DNA from: an uncultured Verrucomicrobiales bacterium
GTDB lineage: Bacteria; Verrucomicrobiota; Verrucomicrobiia; Verrucomicrobiales; Akkermansiaceae
Assembly: GCA_937928545.1 (NCBI GenBank)
Contig: CALGJQ010000070.1
Coordinates: 1-33,026, forward strand
Length of the DNA stretch: 33,026 nucleotides
Direction: 5' to 3'
Position 1 is the stretch's first letter. Each line of letters opens with the position of its first letter. Shown here in pieces: positions 17,220 through 25,845 of the stretch. Below the pieces are notes generated by a model. The model was not told the DNA's origin. It did no database searches and saw nothing but the letters and a program-made list of their open reading frames with translations. A program made the position numbers and the translations under genes.

Positions 17220-17333
17220 GATCGGTTTCTGGACGTTAGAGCGAGGGGGATGAGGTCACAAGATTAATAGGGGGGCTTTGAGAAGAAAATTGTCGAGGAT
17301 GGACAGATGGGGCGAGAAAGCTAGGGTAGCTCT

Positions 17334-18890
17334 ATGGAATTCACAGGACTGGATTGGGCTGTTGTGGTTGGCTATATGGTTTTTACGACTTGGGTGGGTC
17401 ATCGGATGTCTGGACAGCAGGCTAGTATTAAAGACTTCTTTCTTGGAGGTAAGACTTTGCCTTGGTGGTCGGTGAGTGGGTCCATGATCGCGACTGAGAT
17501 TAGTGCGCTTACTTTTATTGGAGTTCCGGGAATGGTTTATGCGATGTCAGGTGATTGGACCTATTTGCAATGGGGGCTGGGTTCAGTTATCGCACGCTTT
17601 GCGGTGGCTCATTGGTTGGTGCCACTTTATTACGAAAAAGAGATTTATAGCCCGTATGACTTTATGGGAAATCGTTTGGGAGAAAAGGTGCGCTGGTTGG
17701 TCACTGGTCTCTTTTCTGTAGGTTCTATTCTGGGGCAAAGTGTTCGGGTCTTGGTGACCGCGATTATCCTTCAGGTGGTTACGGGGCTAGATGCTCGAAT
17801 TTGTATTGTGGTGATCGGAGTGATCGCTGTTCTGTGGACTTTTATGGGGGGGATGAGGACTGTGATCTGGACGGATGTGATGCAGTTCGTCCTGTTTATT
17901 TTTGGAGGAATCCTAGCTTTGAGCCTGTTAGTCTACAACGTTGGTTGGGGAGAGATCGTGCAGGCCAACCAAGTGGTGGTGGATGGGAAAGAGGTTAATA
18001 AAATGAGGTGGCTTGATTTGACCTCGGTATTTCAGGAGCCGCAGTTGCGATACACGCTTTGGGTGGGGCTCTTAGCGATGCCTTTCCAAAATTTCACGGC
18101 CTTCGGAGTGGATCAACTCAATACTCAGCGGATGTTTTGCTGCGGAAATGTCAGGGATGCTCGGAAAGCAATGTGCTGGAGTAGTGTTTCGATCCTGATC
18201 ACGATTTTGATGCTCGCGGTAGGAGCAGGTTTGTTTGCTTGGTATCAGAAATTTGAGCCAAGCGCTGAGTTGGCGGCCGTATTTGGAGGGGATTCTAACT
18301 TCGTTTTCCCAACGTGGATCGTGAATGAGGTGCCTAGAGGGGTGAGTGGGCTAATTTTGGCTGGGGCATTTGCTGCTGCGGTCTCTAGTTTGGATTCGAT
18401 TTTGGCGGCACTGAGTCAGACGAGTCTTTCTGTAATCTATGGACGAGAGCGGATGGAGAGTGAAGGTGAAGGGCTAGATATGGTGCGAAAGTCGCGTATT
18501 GCAGTTTGCATCTGGGGGGTAGTTTTAACCTTGTCTGGTTTGATCCTCTTTTGGATCTACTCGCAGAATGAGGACAGTGATCTTATCGGGCTTGCCTTTG
18601 GAATGGTGGCCTACACATACGGCCCTTTGTTGGGCGTTCTCATTGCGGCTCTTTTGCCGTGGAGAGTTTCGACGAATGGGCTTATTATTGGAACGATTAT
18701 GTCGGTCCTGTTAGTCGCTTGGTTCCGTCCAGAATTGATGATCGTTTTGGATCAACTTGGAATGGGAGGCTTTGCTGAATTATTGAAGGCTTCCCGGCCC
18801 AAGTTGGCTTCGGAATGGTTCTTCCCTTTGAATGCTGCGATCACATACGGTTGTGGTGTTCTTGGTGGATTAGCTTCGAAGTCTAAGTGA
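17334..18890 (+). CDS. sodium:solute symporter (SSS family)
   Basis: A 518-residue inner-membrane carrier with about 13-14 hydrophobic segments. The N-terminus has a TM segment (WAVVVGYMVFTTWVGH) followed by DFFLGGKTLPWWSVSGSMIATEISALTFIG, a conserved SSS region (given here as its two halves: residues about 34-50 and 51-63). Later come LWTFMGGMRTVIWTDVMQ and GAFAAAVSSLDSILAALSQ, which carries the Ser/Asp residues near the Na2 site. It imports an organic solute such as a sugar or organic acid with Na+; the substrate cannot be inferred. It is divergent from kdsB with about 127 bases between. A possible tiny ORF follows 31 bases after its stop. Confidence 0.93.
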   Translation: MEFTGLDWAVVVGYMVFTTWVGHRMSGQQASIKDFFLGGKTLPWWSVSGSMIATEISALTFIGVPGMVYAMSGDWTYLQWGLGSVIARFAVAHWLVPLYYEKEIYSPYDFMGNRLGEKVRWLVTGLFSVGSILGQSVRVLVTAIILQVVTGLDARICIVVIGVIAVLWTFMGGMRTVIWTDVMQFVLFIFGGILALSLLVYNVGWGEIVQANQVVVDGKEVNKMRWLDLTSVFQEPQLRYTLWVGLLAMPFQNFTAFGVDQLNTQRMFCCGNVRDARKAMCWSSVSILITILMLAVGAGLFAWYQKFEPSAELAAVFGGDSNFVFPTWIVNEVPRGVSGLILAGAFAAAVSSLDSILAALSQTSLSVIYGRERMESEGEGLDMVRKSRIAVCIWGVVLTLSGLILFWIYSQNEDSDLIGLAFGMVAYTYGPLLGVLIAALLPWRVSTNGLIIGTIMSVLLVAWFRPELMIVLDQLGMGGFAELLKASRPKLASEWFFPLNAAITYGCGVLGGLASKSK

Positions 18891-18921
18891 TCTTAGATGC
18901 TTAGTTTACAAGGAGTTCCCG

Positions 18922-19032
18922 ATGATGGAGGCTGAGTGTTTTATCCAATGGAAGCTTGGTGAGGTGAGCTGTCTTGGACTGTTGTTTTTGACTCTCGAAG
19001 GAGGTCTCATCGGGACCAAAATGAAGGACTGA
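18922..19032 (+). CDS. possible 36-residue protein downstream of the symporter
   Basis: An ATG at 18922 preceded by AAGGAG (18910-18915, 6-base spacing) opens 36 codons ending in TGA at 19030-19032. The peptide begins MMEAECFIQW, has a short hydrophobic middle (CLGLLFLTLEGGLIG) and ends GTKMKD. Small membrane companions of SSS carriers are known in some bacteria, but this one matches none that I recognise. The good ribosome site and position favour translation; the short length and the overlap with a putative DnaA-box stretch argue for caution. Confidence 0.3.
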   Translation: MMEAECFIQWKLGEVSCLGLLFLTLEGGLIGTKMKD

Positions 19033-19110
19033 TTAAGCTGGCTTAAGAAAACAAAATTCAATTTTTTTTGGAAAAAGGCTGTGGATCATTTGTGGAACAA
19101 GAGTTGTTTT
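18941..19110. promoter_or_regulatory. dnaA upstream region with DnaA-box-like sites and AT-rich stretch
   Basis: Upstream of dnaA, TGTGGATCA (19080-19088) and TGTGGAACA (19091-19099) are 8/9 and 7/9 matches to the DnaA box on the opposite strand, 11 bases apart and so on the same helical face. A weaker TTATCCAAT lies at 18941-18949. An AT-rich stretch occupies 19041-19070. These suit DnaA autoregulation. The sites are too few to name an origin. Apart from the small ORF, the rest of 18891-19247 shows no gene. Confidence 0.4.
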
Positions 19111-19247
19111 TTACGTAATTTTTTTCATGCGGAATTTGGTTTCCGATAGGGGGGGAGTCAGTGCATTTTTTTCTCATCGAGAGTGAGTAGCGATTGCTCA
19201 CAAGGATCGGGAAAAGAATCAAAATTTTTAATAAGCACACCTTAAAA

Positions 19248-20666
19248 ATGAGTAGCAGCACGGGAGGAGATGATCATGAACAACACGCAATCTGGGAGAA
19301 GGTCAAAGCGAAGCTAAGCGAGTATATTAGCGCAGACGCTTTTTCGAGATGGTTTAAGAATGCTGAGCTAGTTCAGGCTGATCAGGGCCCGGGGATCGTA
19401 GGAGTGCAATCTGACATGCATCAGATTTGGATTGAGACAAATTACATGGACGAGCTGCGAGCAGCCTTCGCCGAAGGGGCTGGAGTTCATTGTTCGCCAA
19501 GAGTGATGGTGAAGGGGCAGGAGCTGCCGGTTGAGGAAGAGAAGCCTAAGCATGCCGCGAGGCAATTGAAGGTTGGAGAGCCGGATAAGGTGGTGACGCC
19601 TGATTCGACGGCTAAAGGATTGGCTTTTGAGCGCAGATTGAAGCGCCTTGGCATCAATCCGGAATTTGATTTTGAGAGCTTTGTGGTGGGAGACAATAGC
19701 CAGTTTGCTCATGCGGCTTGTTCTGCGGTGGCTTACGAAGAAGGGAGGAGCTTTAATCCTCTCTTTATCCATGGCAAAGCGGGTTTGGGTAAAACGCACC
19801 TGATGTCAGCGGTGGCTCAGCAGCTTTTGGCGAATGATCCCAAGGCGAAGATTGTTTTTCTTACTGCGGAGCATTTTGCAAATGAGTTTATCGAGGCGGT
19901 GCGAAAGGGGAGTTTGGATACCTTTCGGAAGGCTTATCGGCATGCTGATGCCTTGTTGATTGACGATATTCAGTTTTTGTCGGCTAAGGAGCGGACTCAG
20001 GATGAGTTTTTCCATACCTTTAACACTCTCTTGAATACCCAGACTCAAGTGATTTTGACCTGCGATTGTCCTGCCCCGGAGATTCAGACCTTGGATCCTC
20101 GCTTGGTCAGCCGTTTTGAAAGCGGGCTGACTGTGGAATTGCAACCTCCGGGATTTGAGACCCGGGTGGCAATCTTGAGGCGGAAGATGGAACAGTGGAA
20201 GGTGGAGTTGGAGAACAACATTGTGGTGCACATCGCAAACTCCATTAAGAGCAATGTGAGGCGTTTGGAAGGGGCTTTGACCCGAGTGGCGAGTTACAGT
20301 TTCCTTTCGTCTGAGCCGATGTCGATTCAGAAGGTGGACGAGCTTTTGGGGGATTTGGTCCGAGATGAGAACACGAATCAAATCACAATCGAACAGATTC
20401 AAAAAACGGTGGCAGACTACTACGGACTTCACCTTGGAGACATGCGGAGTCGACGTCGTCCCGCCAGTATTGCGTTTCCTCGTCAAGTTGCGATGTTTCT
20501 GTCTCGGAAGCTGACAAAGCTCTCTCTTGTTGAAATTGGGGATGCTTTTGGAAAAAGGGACCATGGAACGGTGATTCACGCCTGTAAGAAGGTGAAAGCT
20601 GACATGGAGACTGAAGTTGAGGTGAAAGGGGCGGTTGAAAAGTTGATTGCCCAGCTGGAGCGCTAA
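19248..20666 (+). CDS. dnaA: chromosomal replication initiator DnaA
   Basis: A 472-residue AAA+ initiator. Domain I is at about 14-85 (IWEKVKAKLSEYISADAF) and a short linker follows. The AAA+ core has FVVGDNSQFAHAA, Walker A GKAGLGKT at 176-183, Walker B LLIDDIQF at 236-243 and the initiator-specific RLVSRFESGL. Domain IV ends in the helix-turn-helix with signature RDHGTVIHACKKV near 437-449. It melts the origin and loads helicase. I choose ATG 19248; an in-frame TTG at 19194 would add 18 residues (LTRIGKRIKIFNK...) without family resemblance. dnaN follows 87 bases downstream, the usual dnaA-dnaN order. Confidence 0.96.
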   Translation: MSSSTGGDDHEQHAIWEKVKAKLSEYISADAFSRWFKNAELVQADQGPGIVGVQSDMHQIWIETNYMDELRAAFAEGAGVHCSPRVMVKGQELPVEEEKPKHAARQLKVGEPDKVVTPDSTAKGLAFERRLKRLGINPEFDFESFVVGDNSQFAHAACSAVAYEEGRSFNPLFIHGKAGLGKTHLMSAVAQQLLANDPKAKIVFLTAEHFANEFIEAVRKGSLDTFRKAYRHADALLIDDIQFLSAKERTQDEFFHTFNTLLNTQTQVILTCDCPAPEIQTLDPRLVSRFESGLTVELQPPGFETRVAILRRKMEQWKVELENNIVVHIANSIKSNVRRLEGALTRVASYSFLSSEPMSIQKVDELLGDLVRDENTNQITIEQIQKTVADYYGLHLGDMRSRRRPASIAFPRQVAMFLSRKLTKLSLVEIGDAFGKRDHGTVIHACKKVKADMETEVEVKGAVEKLIAQLER

Positions 20667-20753
20667 AAATTAGTTCTAGAATCCTAAGGAAATACTTGCC
20701 AAGGCTTGATGGGCCGTCCACGTTTCCACCTAGCCCGATAGGGCGTGATTTCT

Positions 20754-21851
20754 ATGAAGTTCAGAATCGCAAAGGAAGCCTTCCTAGATGGCCTGCAGCA
20801 GGTGCAACATGTGGTGAGTAGTCGTACGACACTCCCTATTCTTTCCAACGTCCTTATTGAGGCAAGTGACGAGGGCTTACGTCTGACGACCACTGACCTC
20901 GATGTGGGTGTGAGTGGAGTTACGACAGCCGAAGTTTCCAAGCCTGGAGCGACGACTCTGCCCGTTAAGAGGCTCGTGAATATCATCCGTGAGTTGCCTT
21001 CGGCTGAAATCGAAGTTTCGGTCGATGGTAAAAACGTTGCTTCTATTAAGAGTGGTCCAAGTTTCTTCAAGATCATCGGTCTTCCGGATGGAGAATTTCC
21101 TCCTTTGGCGGATTTTGAGGACGCTAAGGAATACAAAATCCCTCAAACAATCTTCCGCAATGGTCTGAAGAAGACCTCGTATGCGATTTCGACAGATGAA
21201 ACCCGCTACGTTCTCAATGGGATTTTCGCTTCCTTCAAGGAAGGTAAGTTGACCTTGGTCGCAACGGATGGTCGCCGTTTGGCGATGGTGGATCATGAGT
21301 TGGAATTCCCCTCGAGCCACGAAGTTGACTTTATTGTCCCAACTAAGGCGGTGCAGGAGCTTCAGCGGCACTTGAGCACAGAAGGCGAGATGACACTGAA
21401 GCTTTCGGATAACCAAGTTTGCTTCGAAATCGGGTCTAGCATCATTGTGAGCAAGCTCATCGAAGGAAACTATCCGAACTATCGCCAGGTGATTCCTGGT
21501 GATTCGAAGGAGCGCCTGACTTTGAGTCGCGAGCAGCTTCTTGAGACAACTCGTCGTGTTTCTCTTCTTTCTTCTGAGAAATCAAATTCGGTCAAGCTGA
21601 CCTTTGGGCAGAACACCGTCGATGTCATGGCGAATAGCCCAGACATTGGAGAGGCAAATGAAACACTCGAGGTGAAATACGAAGGAAAAGAATTTTCGAT
21701 CGCCTTTAACCCAGAGTTCCTCATGGCACCTCTCAAGAGCCTAGAAGAGGATGAAATTCACCTCGATCTGATCGATGAGATGAGCCCAGGGGTTCTGCGG
21801 ACAGACGATGCTTTTCTCTATGTTTTGATGCCGATGAGAGTGACCTCATAA
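20754..21851 (+). CDS. dnaN: DNA polymerase III beta subunit (sliding clamp)
   Basis: A 365-residue clamp with the three repeated DNA-clamp domains. It begins MKFRIAKEAFLDGLQQVQHVV and contains TLPILSNVLIEA, FEISTDETRYVLNGI-like central sequence (TSYAISTDETRYVLNGIF), VATDGRRLAMV and the terminal LMPMRV. Dimer rings tether DNA polymerase and other partners through the hydrophobic cleft. I start at ATG 20754; a GTG at 20745 would add three residues. It lies downstream of dnaA in the same direction and is closed by a strong terminator. Confidence 0.96.
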   Translation: MKFRIAKEAFLDGLQQVQHVVSSRTTLPILSNVLIEASDEGLRLTTTDLDVGVSGVTTAEVSKPGATTLPVKRLVNIIRELPSAEIEVSVDGKNVASIKSGPSFFKIIGLPDGEFPPLADFEDAKEYKIPQTIFRNGLKKTSYAISTDETRYVLNGIFASFKEGKLTLVATDGRRLAMVDHELEFPSSHEVDFIVPTKAVQELQRHLSTEGEMTLKLSDNQVCFEIGSSIIVSKLIEGNYPNYRQVIPGDSKERLTLSREQLLETTRRVSLLSSEKSNSVKLTFGQNTVDVMANSPDIGEANETLEVKYEGKEFSIAFNPEFLMAPLKSLEEDEIHLDLIDEMSPGVLRTDDAFLYVLMPMRVTS

Positions 21852-21868
21852 GGGTTGATTATTTTTCT

Positions 21869-21912
21869 AAACAAAGACGCCGCATCTTCTCGAAGGTGCG
21901 GCGTCTTTGTTT
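21869..21912. terminator. bidirectional Rho-independent terminator between dnaN and the coiled-coil gene
   Basis: Perfect 16-bp arms (21869-21884 and 21897-21912), GC-rich at the centre with A tracts on the left and T tracts on the right, enclose a 12-base loop that can itself pair. It stands between convergent dnaN and the minus-strand gene ending at 21923, so it can stop transcription from both sides. Confidence 0.9.
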
Positions 21913-21922
21913 GTGTTTGGAA

Positions 21923-22795
21923 CTAAGATACTCGCTCTACCAAGCGACGGTTCAATTGAACGGATTGGTAAAGGAGTCGGGTTTGTTCGACTAAACCTCG
22001 GTATCCTTTGGTAGCCCTTCGGCAATCTTCGCGTTTCGCGTTGAGGTTAAGGAATCGGCCGACTTCGCGGAAAGCCTTGGCTTGCTCGTCGTTCAAAAGG
22101 CCGAGCTCGGCGCGATAGGTTGTGATGTCGCGATTGGCCTTACTGATGAGCGAGAATGACTCGGTCGACTCGCCCTTAGATCCCTGAAGTTTGGAGTCAA
22201 TTTGATCTTGGAGATCGCCTAGCTTGTCCTCTTTTTCATCAATCTTCGTTTCGGTCTCAACAATCTTTGATTTACTTTCAATGAACTCCTTTTTTAGGAC
22301 GTTGAGCTGGTCGAGGCATTTTTGAAGGTTCTCCTTATCAGGCTTTTCTTCTTCTACTAAAACTTCAAATTTCAGTTTGAGAGCGCGATATTTTCGTTTT
22401 ACTCCCGCCGCTTCGGTCATGATTTCATCCCGTAGGATTCCAAGATCTTCGATTTTTTCAAAGAGGTCTTCCCGCTCTTGGTAAAGCTCTTGACCGACAT
22501 CTTTCGTGCGGTTGATGATCTCCGCTCGGTTGCTTTGAGCGGAGTTGAGAGTTTCTTCAGCTTCATGCAGCTTTCGAATGAGCTCTTTTTCCTCCCGATC
22601 CATGCGGCGGAGATTCCAGTATTCCATCGAAAGGTCCTCAATATCTTCTATTTCCCGCCAACAGCACGATCCCAAGATCTCTTCACCATCTTGCATCAAG
22701 TGGAGCTCGAATGCGGCATCAGTGAGACGTTTGGTCTTTCGCAAGACTCCAAACGATTGGAGCATGGCGGCGATGGCGAAGCGGGTACGGGTCAT
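21923..22795 (-). CDS. coiled-coil protein of unknown function
   Basis: A 290-residue protein I do not recognise. The first 55 residues look globular (FGVLRKTKRLTDAAFELHLMQDGEEILG, read as two blocks). From about 60 to 230 it is a nearly continuous charged coiled coil rich in Glu, Lys and Leu, with a final helical part (LNLNAKREDCRRATKGYRGLVEQ). No signal peptide or membrane segment is seen. It starts 7 nt after the stop of acs and is surely co-transcribed with it, though no functional tie is evident. A structural or scaffold role is a guess only. Confidence 0.8.
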   Translation of the reverse strand: MTRTRFAIAAMLQSFGVLRKTKRLTDAAFELHLMQDGEEILGSCCWREIEDIEDLSMEYWNLRRMDREEKELIRKLHEAEETLNSAQSNRAEIINRTKDVGQELYQEREDLFEKIEDLGILRDEIMTEAAGVKRKYRALKLKFEVLVEEEKPDKENLQKCLDQLNVLKKEFIESKSKIVETETKIDEKEDKLGDLQDQIDSKLQGSKGESTESFSLISKANRDITTYRAELGLLNDEQAKAFREVGRFLNLNAKREDCRRATKGYRGLVEQTRLLYQSVQLNRRLVERVS

Positions 22796-22802
22796 TGAGG
22801 TG

Positions 22803-24761
22803 TTACTTTTTTAGCTGGGCCTGAAGGTCTGCAATGACTTTGTGATCTTCAAGCGTAGTAATATTCCCTGACACTTTACCGGTTGCAACCAGTTCTTTGA
22901 GAAGGCGGCGCATGATTTTACCGGAGCGAGTTTTGGGCAGGGCAGGAGTAAAGTAGATTTCATCCGGTTTGGCAATCGCTCCGATGACATGTCCGACATG
23001 ATTGCGGAGTTCCTTGGCCATTGCGTCTGAGGTTTTCACTCCCGCTTTGACGGTGACGAAGGCGACGACGCCTTGCCCTTTGATCTCGTGGGGGCGGCCA
23101 ACCACTGCTGATTCGGCGACGACCTTGTGGGAGACTAGGGCGCTTTCGACCTCAGCGGTGCCGAGGCGGTGGCCGGAGACGTTCAGGACATCATCGAGGC
23201 GGCCGGTGATCCAAAAGTTGCCTTTTTTGTCACGGCGAGCGCCGTCTCCAGCGGTATAAATGCCCGCGTAGTCGTTCCAGTAGGTGTCACGATAGCGTTT
23301 CTTATCTCCGTAGATCGTTCTCAGCATGGAGGGCCATGGTTTGCGGATGACAAGTTTTCCGCCTTCGTTTGGTCCGACTTCTTGGCCAGTTTCATCGAGG
23401 ATGGCGGCATCGACTCCGAAGAAGGGCAAGGTGGCCGTTCCGGGAGTGGTGGGAGTGCAGCCGGGGAGGGGGGAGATCATGATGGCTCCGGTTTCGGTCT
23501 GCCACCAAGTGTCGACGATGGGGCAGCGCTCGCCTCCGATCTTGCGATGATACCACATCCAAGCTTCGGGATTGATGGGCTCGCCTACGGTGCCGAGGAG
23601 GCGGAGTGAGGAGAGATCGCGTGATTCGGGGAAGTGGTCGCCCGCTTTGATGAAAGCGCGGATTGCGGTAGGAGCGGTGTAGAAGATGGTGACGCCGTAT
23701 TTTTCGACGAGGTCCCAAAAGCGGCCGAAGTCGGGGAAGTTTGGCGCGCCTTCATACATGACCTGAGTGACTCCATTCGCGAGGGGGCCGTAGGTGATGT
23801 AGGAGTGTCCGGTGATCCAGCCGACATCGGCGGTGCACCAGTAGACGTCGTCATCCTGCATATCGAAGATGTATTTGCAGGTGGCGTAGGTGCCGGTGAG
23901 GTAGCCGCCACAAGTGTGGAGGATGCCCTTGGGCTTTCCGGTTGAGCCAGAGGTGTAGAGAATGAAAAGGGGATGCTCGCTGTCGAAGGCCTTTGCTTCG
24001 TGCTTGGAGGAAACTTGCGCCGCTTCCTCGTGCCACCAAACATCGCGGCCGCGCTTCATTTTTACGGGAGCGCCTTCTTTGCCGATGCGTTGGTGGACGA
24101 TGACGGTCTCGACGGCCTTATATTTCTTGAGGGCGTCATCGACGTTCTTCTTGAGGGGAACGACTCCACCTCGGCGGTATCCTCCGTCGCTGGTGATGAT
24201 CGCTTTGGCTTGGCAGTCCTCAAGGCGGTCCACGATGGACTCGGCGGAGAAGCCTCCGAAGATCACGGAGTGCACCGCGCCGATACGAGCGCAAGCGAGC
24301 ATGGCAATGACGGCTTCAGGAGTCATCGGCATGTAAATCATGACGCGGTCCTTGGGCTTGATGCCTTTTGCGAGGAGGACGTTGGAGAAATTACAAACTT
24401 CGCGGTGAAGTTGGCGATAGGTGAGGGTGCGGTTTTCGCCGGGCTCGCCTTCCCAGATGATGGCGGCTTTGTTGGCGCGGCCGTTGGTGAGGTGTTGGTC
24501 GACGCAGCTTTCGCAGACGTTGAGCTTACCGCCAACGAACCACTTGGCGTAAGGAGCCTTCCAATCGAGCGCTTTGGTCCACTTTTTTTGCCAAGCGAGT
24601 TCCTTTGCTTCTTTAGCCCAAAAGACGCCGGGCTTCTCGATCGATTCTTTGTGCATGCGCTTGTATTGCGCCATGCTCTTGATGCGGGCCTTTTTGGAAA
24701 AATCCTTCGAAGGCTTAAAGATGCGCTCTTCGGTGAGGGAGCTTTTGTTAGGCTGACTCAT
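22803..24761 (-). CDS. acs: acetyl-CoA synthetase
   Basis: The 652-residue AMP-forming ligase makes acetyl-CoA from acetate, ATP and CoA in two steps. Visible are [16 protein letters not shown], the adenylate P-loop [11 protein letters not shown] at 269-279, [10 protein letters not shown], the [10 protein letters not shown] region, [17 protein letters not shown] and the C-terminal [11 protein letters not shown] with catalytic Lys at about 615, the target of protein acetylation in other bacteria. Length is exactly typical. It follows the pseudouridine synthase gene by 65 bases and leads into the coiled-coil gene 7 nt downstream. Confidence 0.97.
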   Translation of the reverse strand: MSQPNKSSLTEERIFKPSKDFSKKARIKSMAQYKRMHKESIEKPGVFWAKEAKELAWQKKWTKALDWKAPYAKWFVGGKLNVCESCVDQHLTNGRANKAAIIWEGEPGENRTLTYRQLHREVCNFSNVLLAKGIKPKDRVMIYMPMTPEAVIAMLACARIGAVHSVIFGGFSAESIVDRLEDCQAKAIITSDGGYRRGGVVPLKKNVDDALKKYKAVETVIVHQRIGKEGAPVKMKRGRDVWWHEEAAQVSSKHEAKAFDSEHPLFILYTSGSTGKPKGILHTCGGYLTGTYATCKYIFDMQDDDVYWCTADVGWITGHSYITYGPLANGVTQVMYEGAPNFPDFGRFWDLVEKYGVTIFYTAPTAIRAFIKAGDHFPESRDLSSLRLLGTVGEPINPEAWMWYHRKIGGERCPIVDTWWQTETGAIMISPLPGCTPTTPGTATLPFFGVDAAILDETGQEVGPNEGGKLVIRKPWPSMLRTIYGDKKRYRDTYWNDYAGIYTAGDGARRDKKGNFWITGRLDDVLNVSGHRLGTAEVESALVSHKVVAESAVVGRPHEIKGQGVVAFVTVKAGVKTSDAMAKELRNHVGHVIGAIAKPDEIYFTPALPKTRSGKIMRRLLKELVATGKVSGNITTLEDHKVIADLQAQLKK

Positions 24762-24826
24762 AATGTTGGGCGGACTCTAACAAGTTCACTTTGGCGGACA
24801 CAATTCCCGAATCACTGGGATTGGGC

Positions 24827-25567
24827 CTATTTTTTACGGCCGGACTTCTTTTCAGAGAGGGCCATGAGGGCATCGCGTTCCGCTGGTTCGAGGAAGCGGA
24901 ATTTTCCGGGCTTGAGGGTATCGAGCGTGAGGTCGCCGACTCGGACGCGGACGAGGCGTTTGACGCGGTGGCCTACGGCTTGAATCATGTAGCGGATCTG
25001 CCGTTTGAGGCCGGTATTAAGGACCATTTCCATGCGGCGGGAAGAGAGTCGTTTTACGGAGACCGCGCGGGCTTTTCCGACTTCGGTGAAGACTCCTTTT
25101 TCGAGTTGGCTGAGAATCGAGTTCTCGAAGGCGTTCTCAGTGGTGACTTGATAGAGCTTTTTAATGCTGTGGCTCGGGTGAGTGAGCGCTTGGGAGAGTT
25201 CGCCGTCATTGCTGAGGATGAGGAGGCCTTCGGACTCGAGGTCAAGGCGTCCTACGTGAGCGAGGTGGTGAAGGCGAGGGGGGAGGAGTTCGTAAATGGT
25301 GGCTCGGCCATTTTCATCGTGGCGTGTGCAGACGAGGCCGGCGGGCTTGTGCATCACGATGGACTGAGTTTCCAGAGGCTCGATGCGCTTGCCGCTGGCC
25401 TTGATGAAATCACCTGGCTGAACCCGATAGCCGGGATTGAGGCAGACCTCACCATTGACGATGACTTCGCCATCGAAGACGAGTTTATCGCAGCCCCGGC
25501 GGGAGCCAACGCCCGCAGAAGCGAGGAATTTGTTGAGGCGGATGCCTTCGGGTGCTGGTGAGTTCAT
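24827..25567 (-). CDS. RsuA/RluB-family pseudouridine synthase
   Basis: A 246-residue RNA-modifying enzyme. The N-terminal S4 domain is at about 9-60 (IRLNKFLASAGVGSRRGCDKLV). The catalytic domain has VMHKPAGLVCT and the signature GRLDLESEGLLILSNDG with catalytic Asp109. It ends in a short Lys-rich tail. The family converts specific uridines of 16S or 23S rRNA; the S4 domain and length fit RluB/RsuA, but the position modified cannot be named. It follows the small basic protein gene, from which it is separated by a terminator, and precedes acs. Confidence 0.9.
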   Translation of the reverse strand: MNSPAPEGIRLNKFLASAGVGSRRGCDKLVFDGEVIVNGEVCLNPGYRVQPGDFIKASGKRIEPLETQSIVMHKPAGLVCTRHDENGRATIYELLPPRLHHLAHVGRLDLESEGLLILSNDGELSQALTHPSHSIKKLYQVTTENAFENSILSQLEKGVFTEVGKARAVSVKRLSSRRMEMVLNTGLKRQIRYMIQAVGHRVKRLVRVRVGDLTLDTLKPGKFRFLEPAERDALMALSEKKSGRKK

Positions 25568-25570
25568 GGC

Positions 25571-25601
25571 AAAAAAAAGACGGAGCCAAGGAATGGCCCC
25601 G
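25571..25601 (-). terminator. Rho-independent terminator after the small basic protein gene
   Basis: On the minus strand a 7-bp stem with one G-U pair (25601-25595 with 25587-25581) and a 7-base loop is followed by TCTTTTTTTT. It lies between the small basic protein gene and the pseudouridine synthase start at 25567. A second small hairpin occurs just before it (about 25604-25632). Confidence 0.8.
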
Positions 25602-25641
25602 CCGGAAATTGTGTTTTCCGGAGATTCCGGAAGGGGGGAGG

Positions 25642-25797
25642 TTAACCCTCGGCCTTGGTCTTAGGAAGACCGATGGCGCTTTGGCCTTCTTTCCATTCGC
25701 CGCGCTCTTTCATGAGCTTGACGCGTTCGAAGCGCTTCATGACTGAGCGTTTACCAGTTGCGCCACCTTTGCGTTTGAGAGAGTTGTGCTTGGACAT
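25642..25797 (-). CDS. PVC-group small basic protein (putative ribosome-associated)
   Basis: A 51-residue, strongly basic protein, MSKHNSLKRKGG followed by RSVMKRFERVKLMKERGEW and a short acidic-ended tail. It matches in style and size the small basic protein described from Chlamydiae, Verrucomicrobia and Planctomycetes and thought to be ribosome-associated (TIGR04137, from memory). The gene has its own terminator and is divergent from the membrane-protein gene. ATG 25797 has no obvious Shine-Dalgarno. It supports the phylum assignment. Direct evidence of function is absent. Confidence 0.85.
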   Translation of the reverse strand: MSKHNSLKRKGGATGKRSVMKRFERVKLMKERGEWKEGQSAIGLPKTKAEG

Positions 25798-25845
25798 AAT
25801 CAGAAGTTGGGTTGAGGGCGCGGAAGCTAAAAAGGACCTGCGGGT

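Noticed and set aside
23973..24983. 336-codon plus-strand frame opposite acs
   Set aside because: Antisense to a fully conserved acetyl-CoA synthetase and spans the acs promoter gap; composition is that of a shadow frame.
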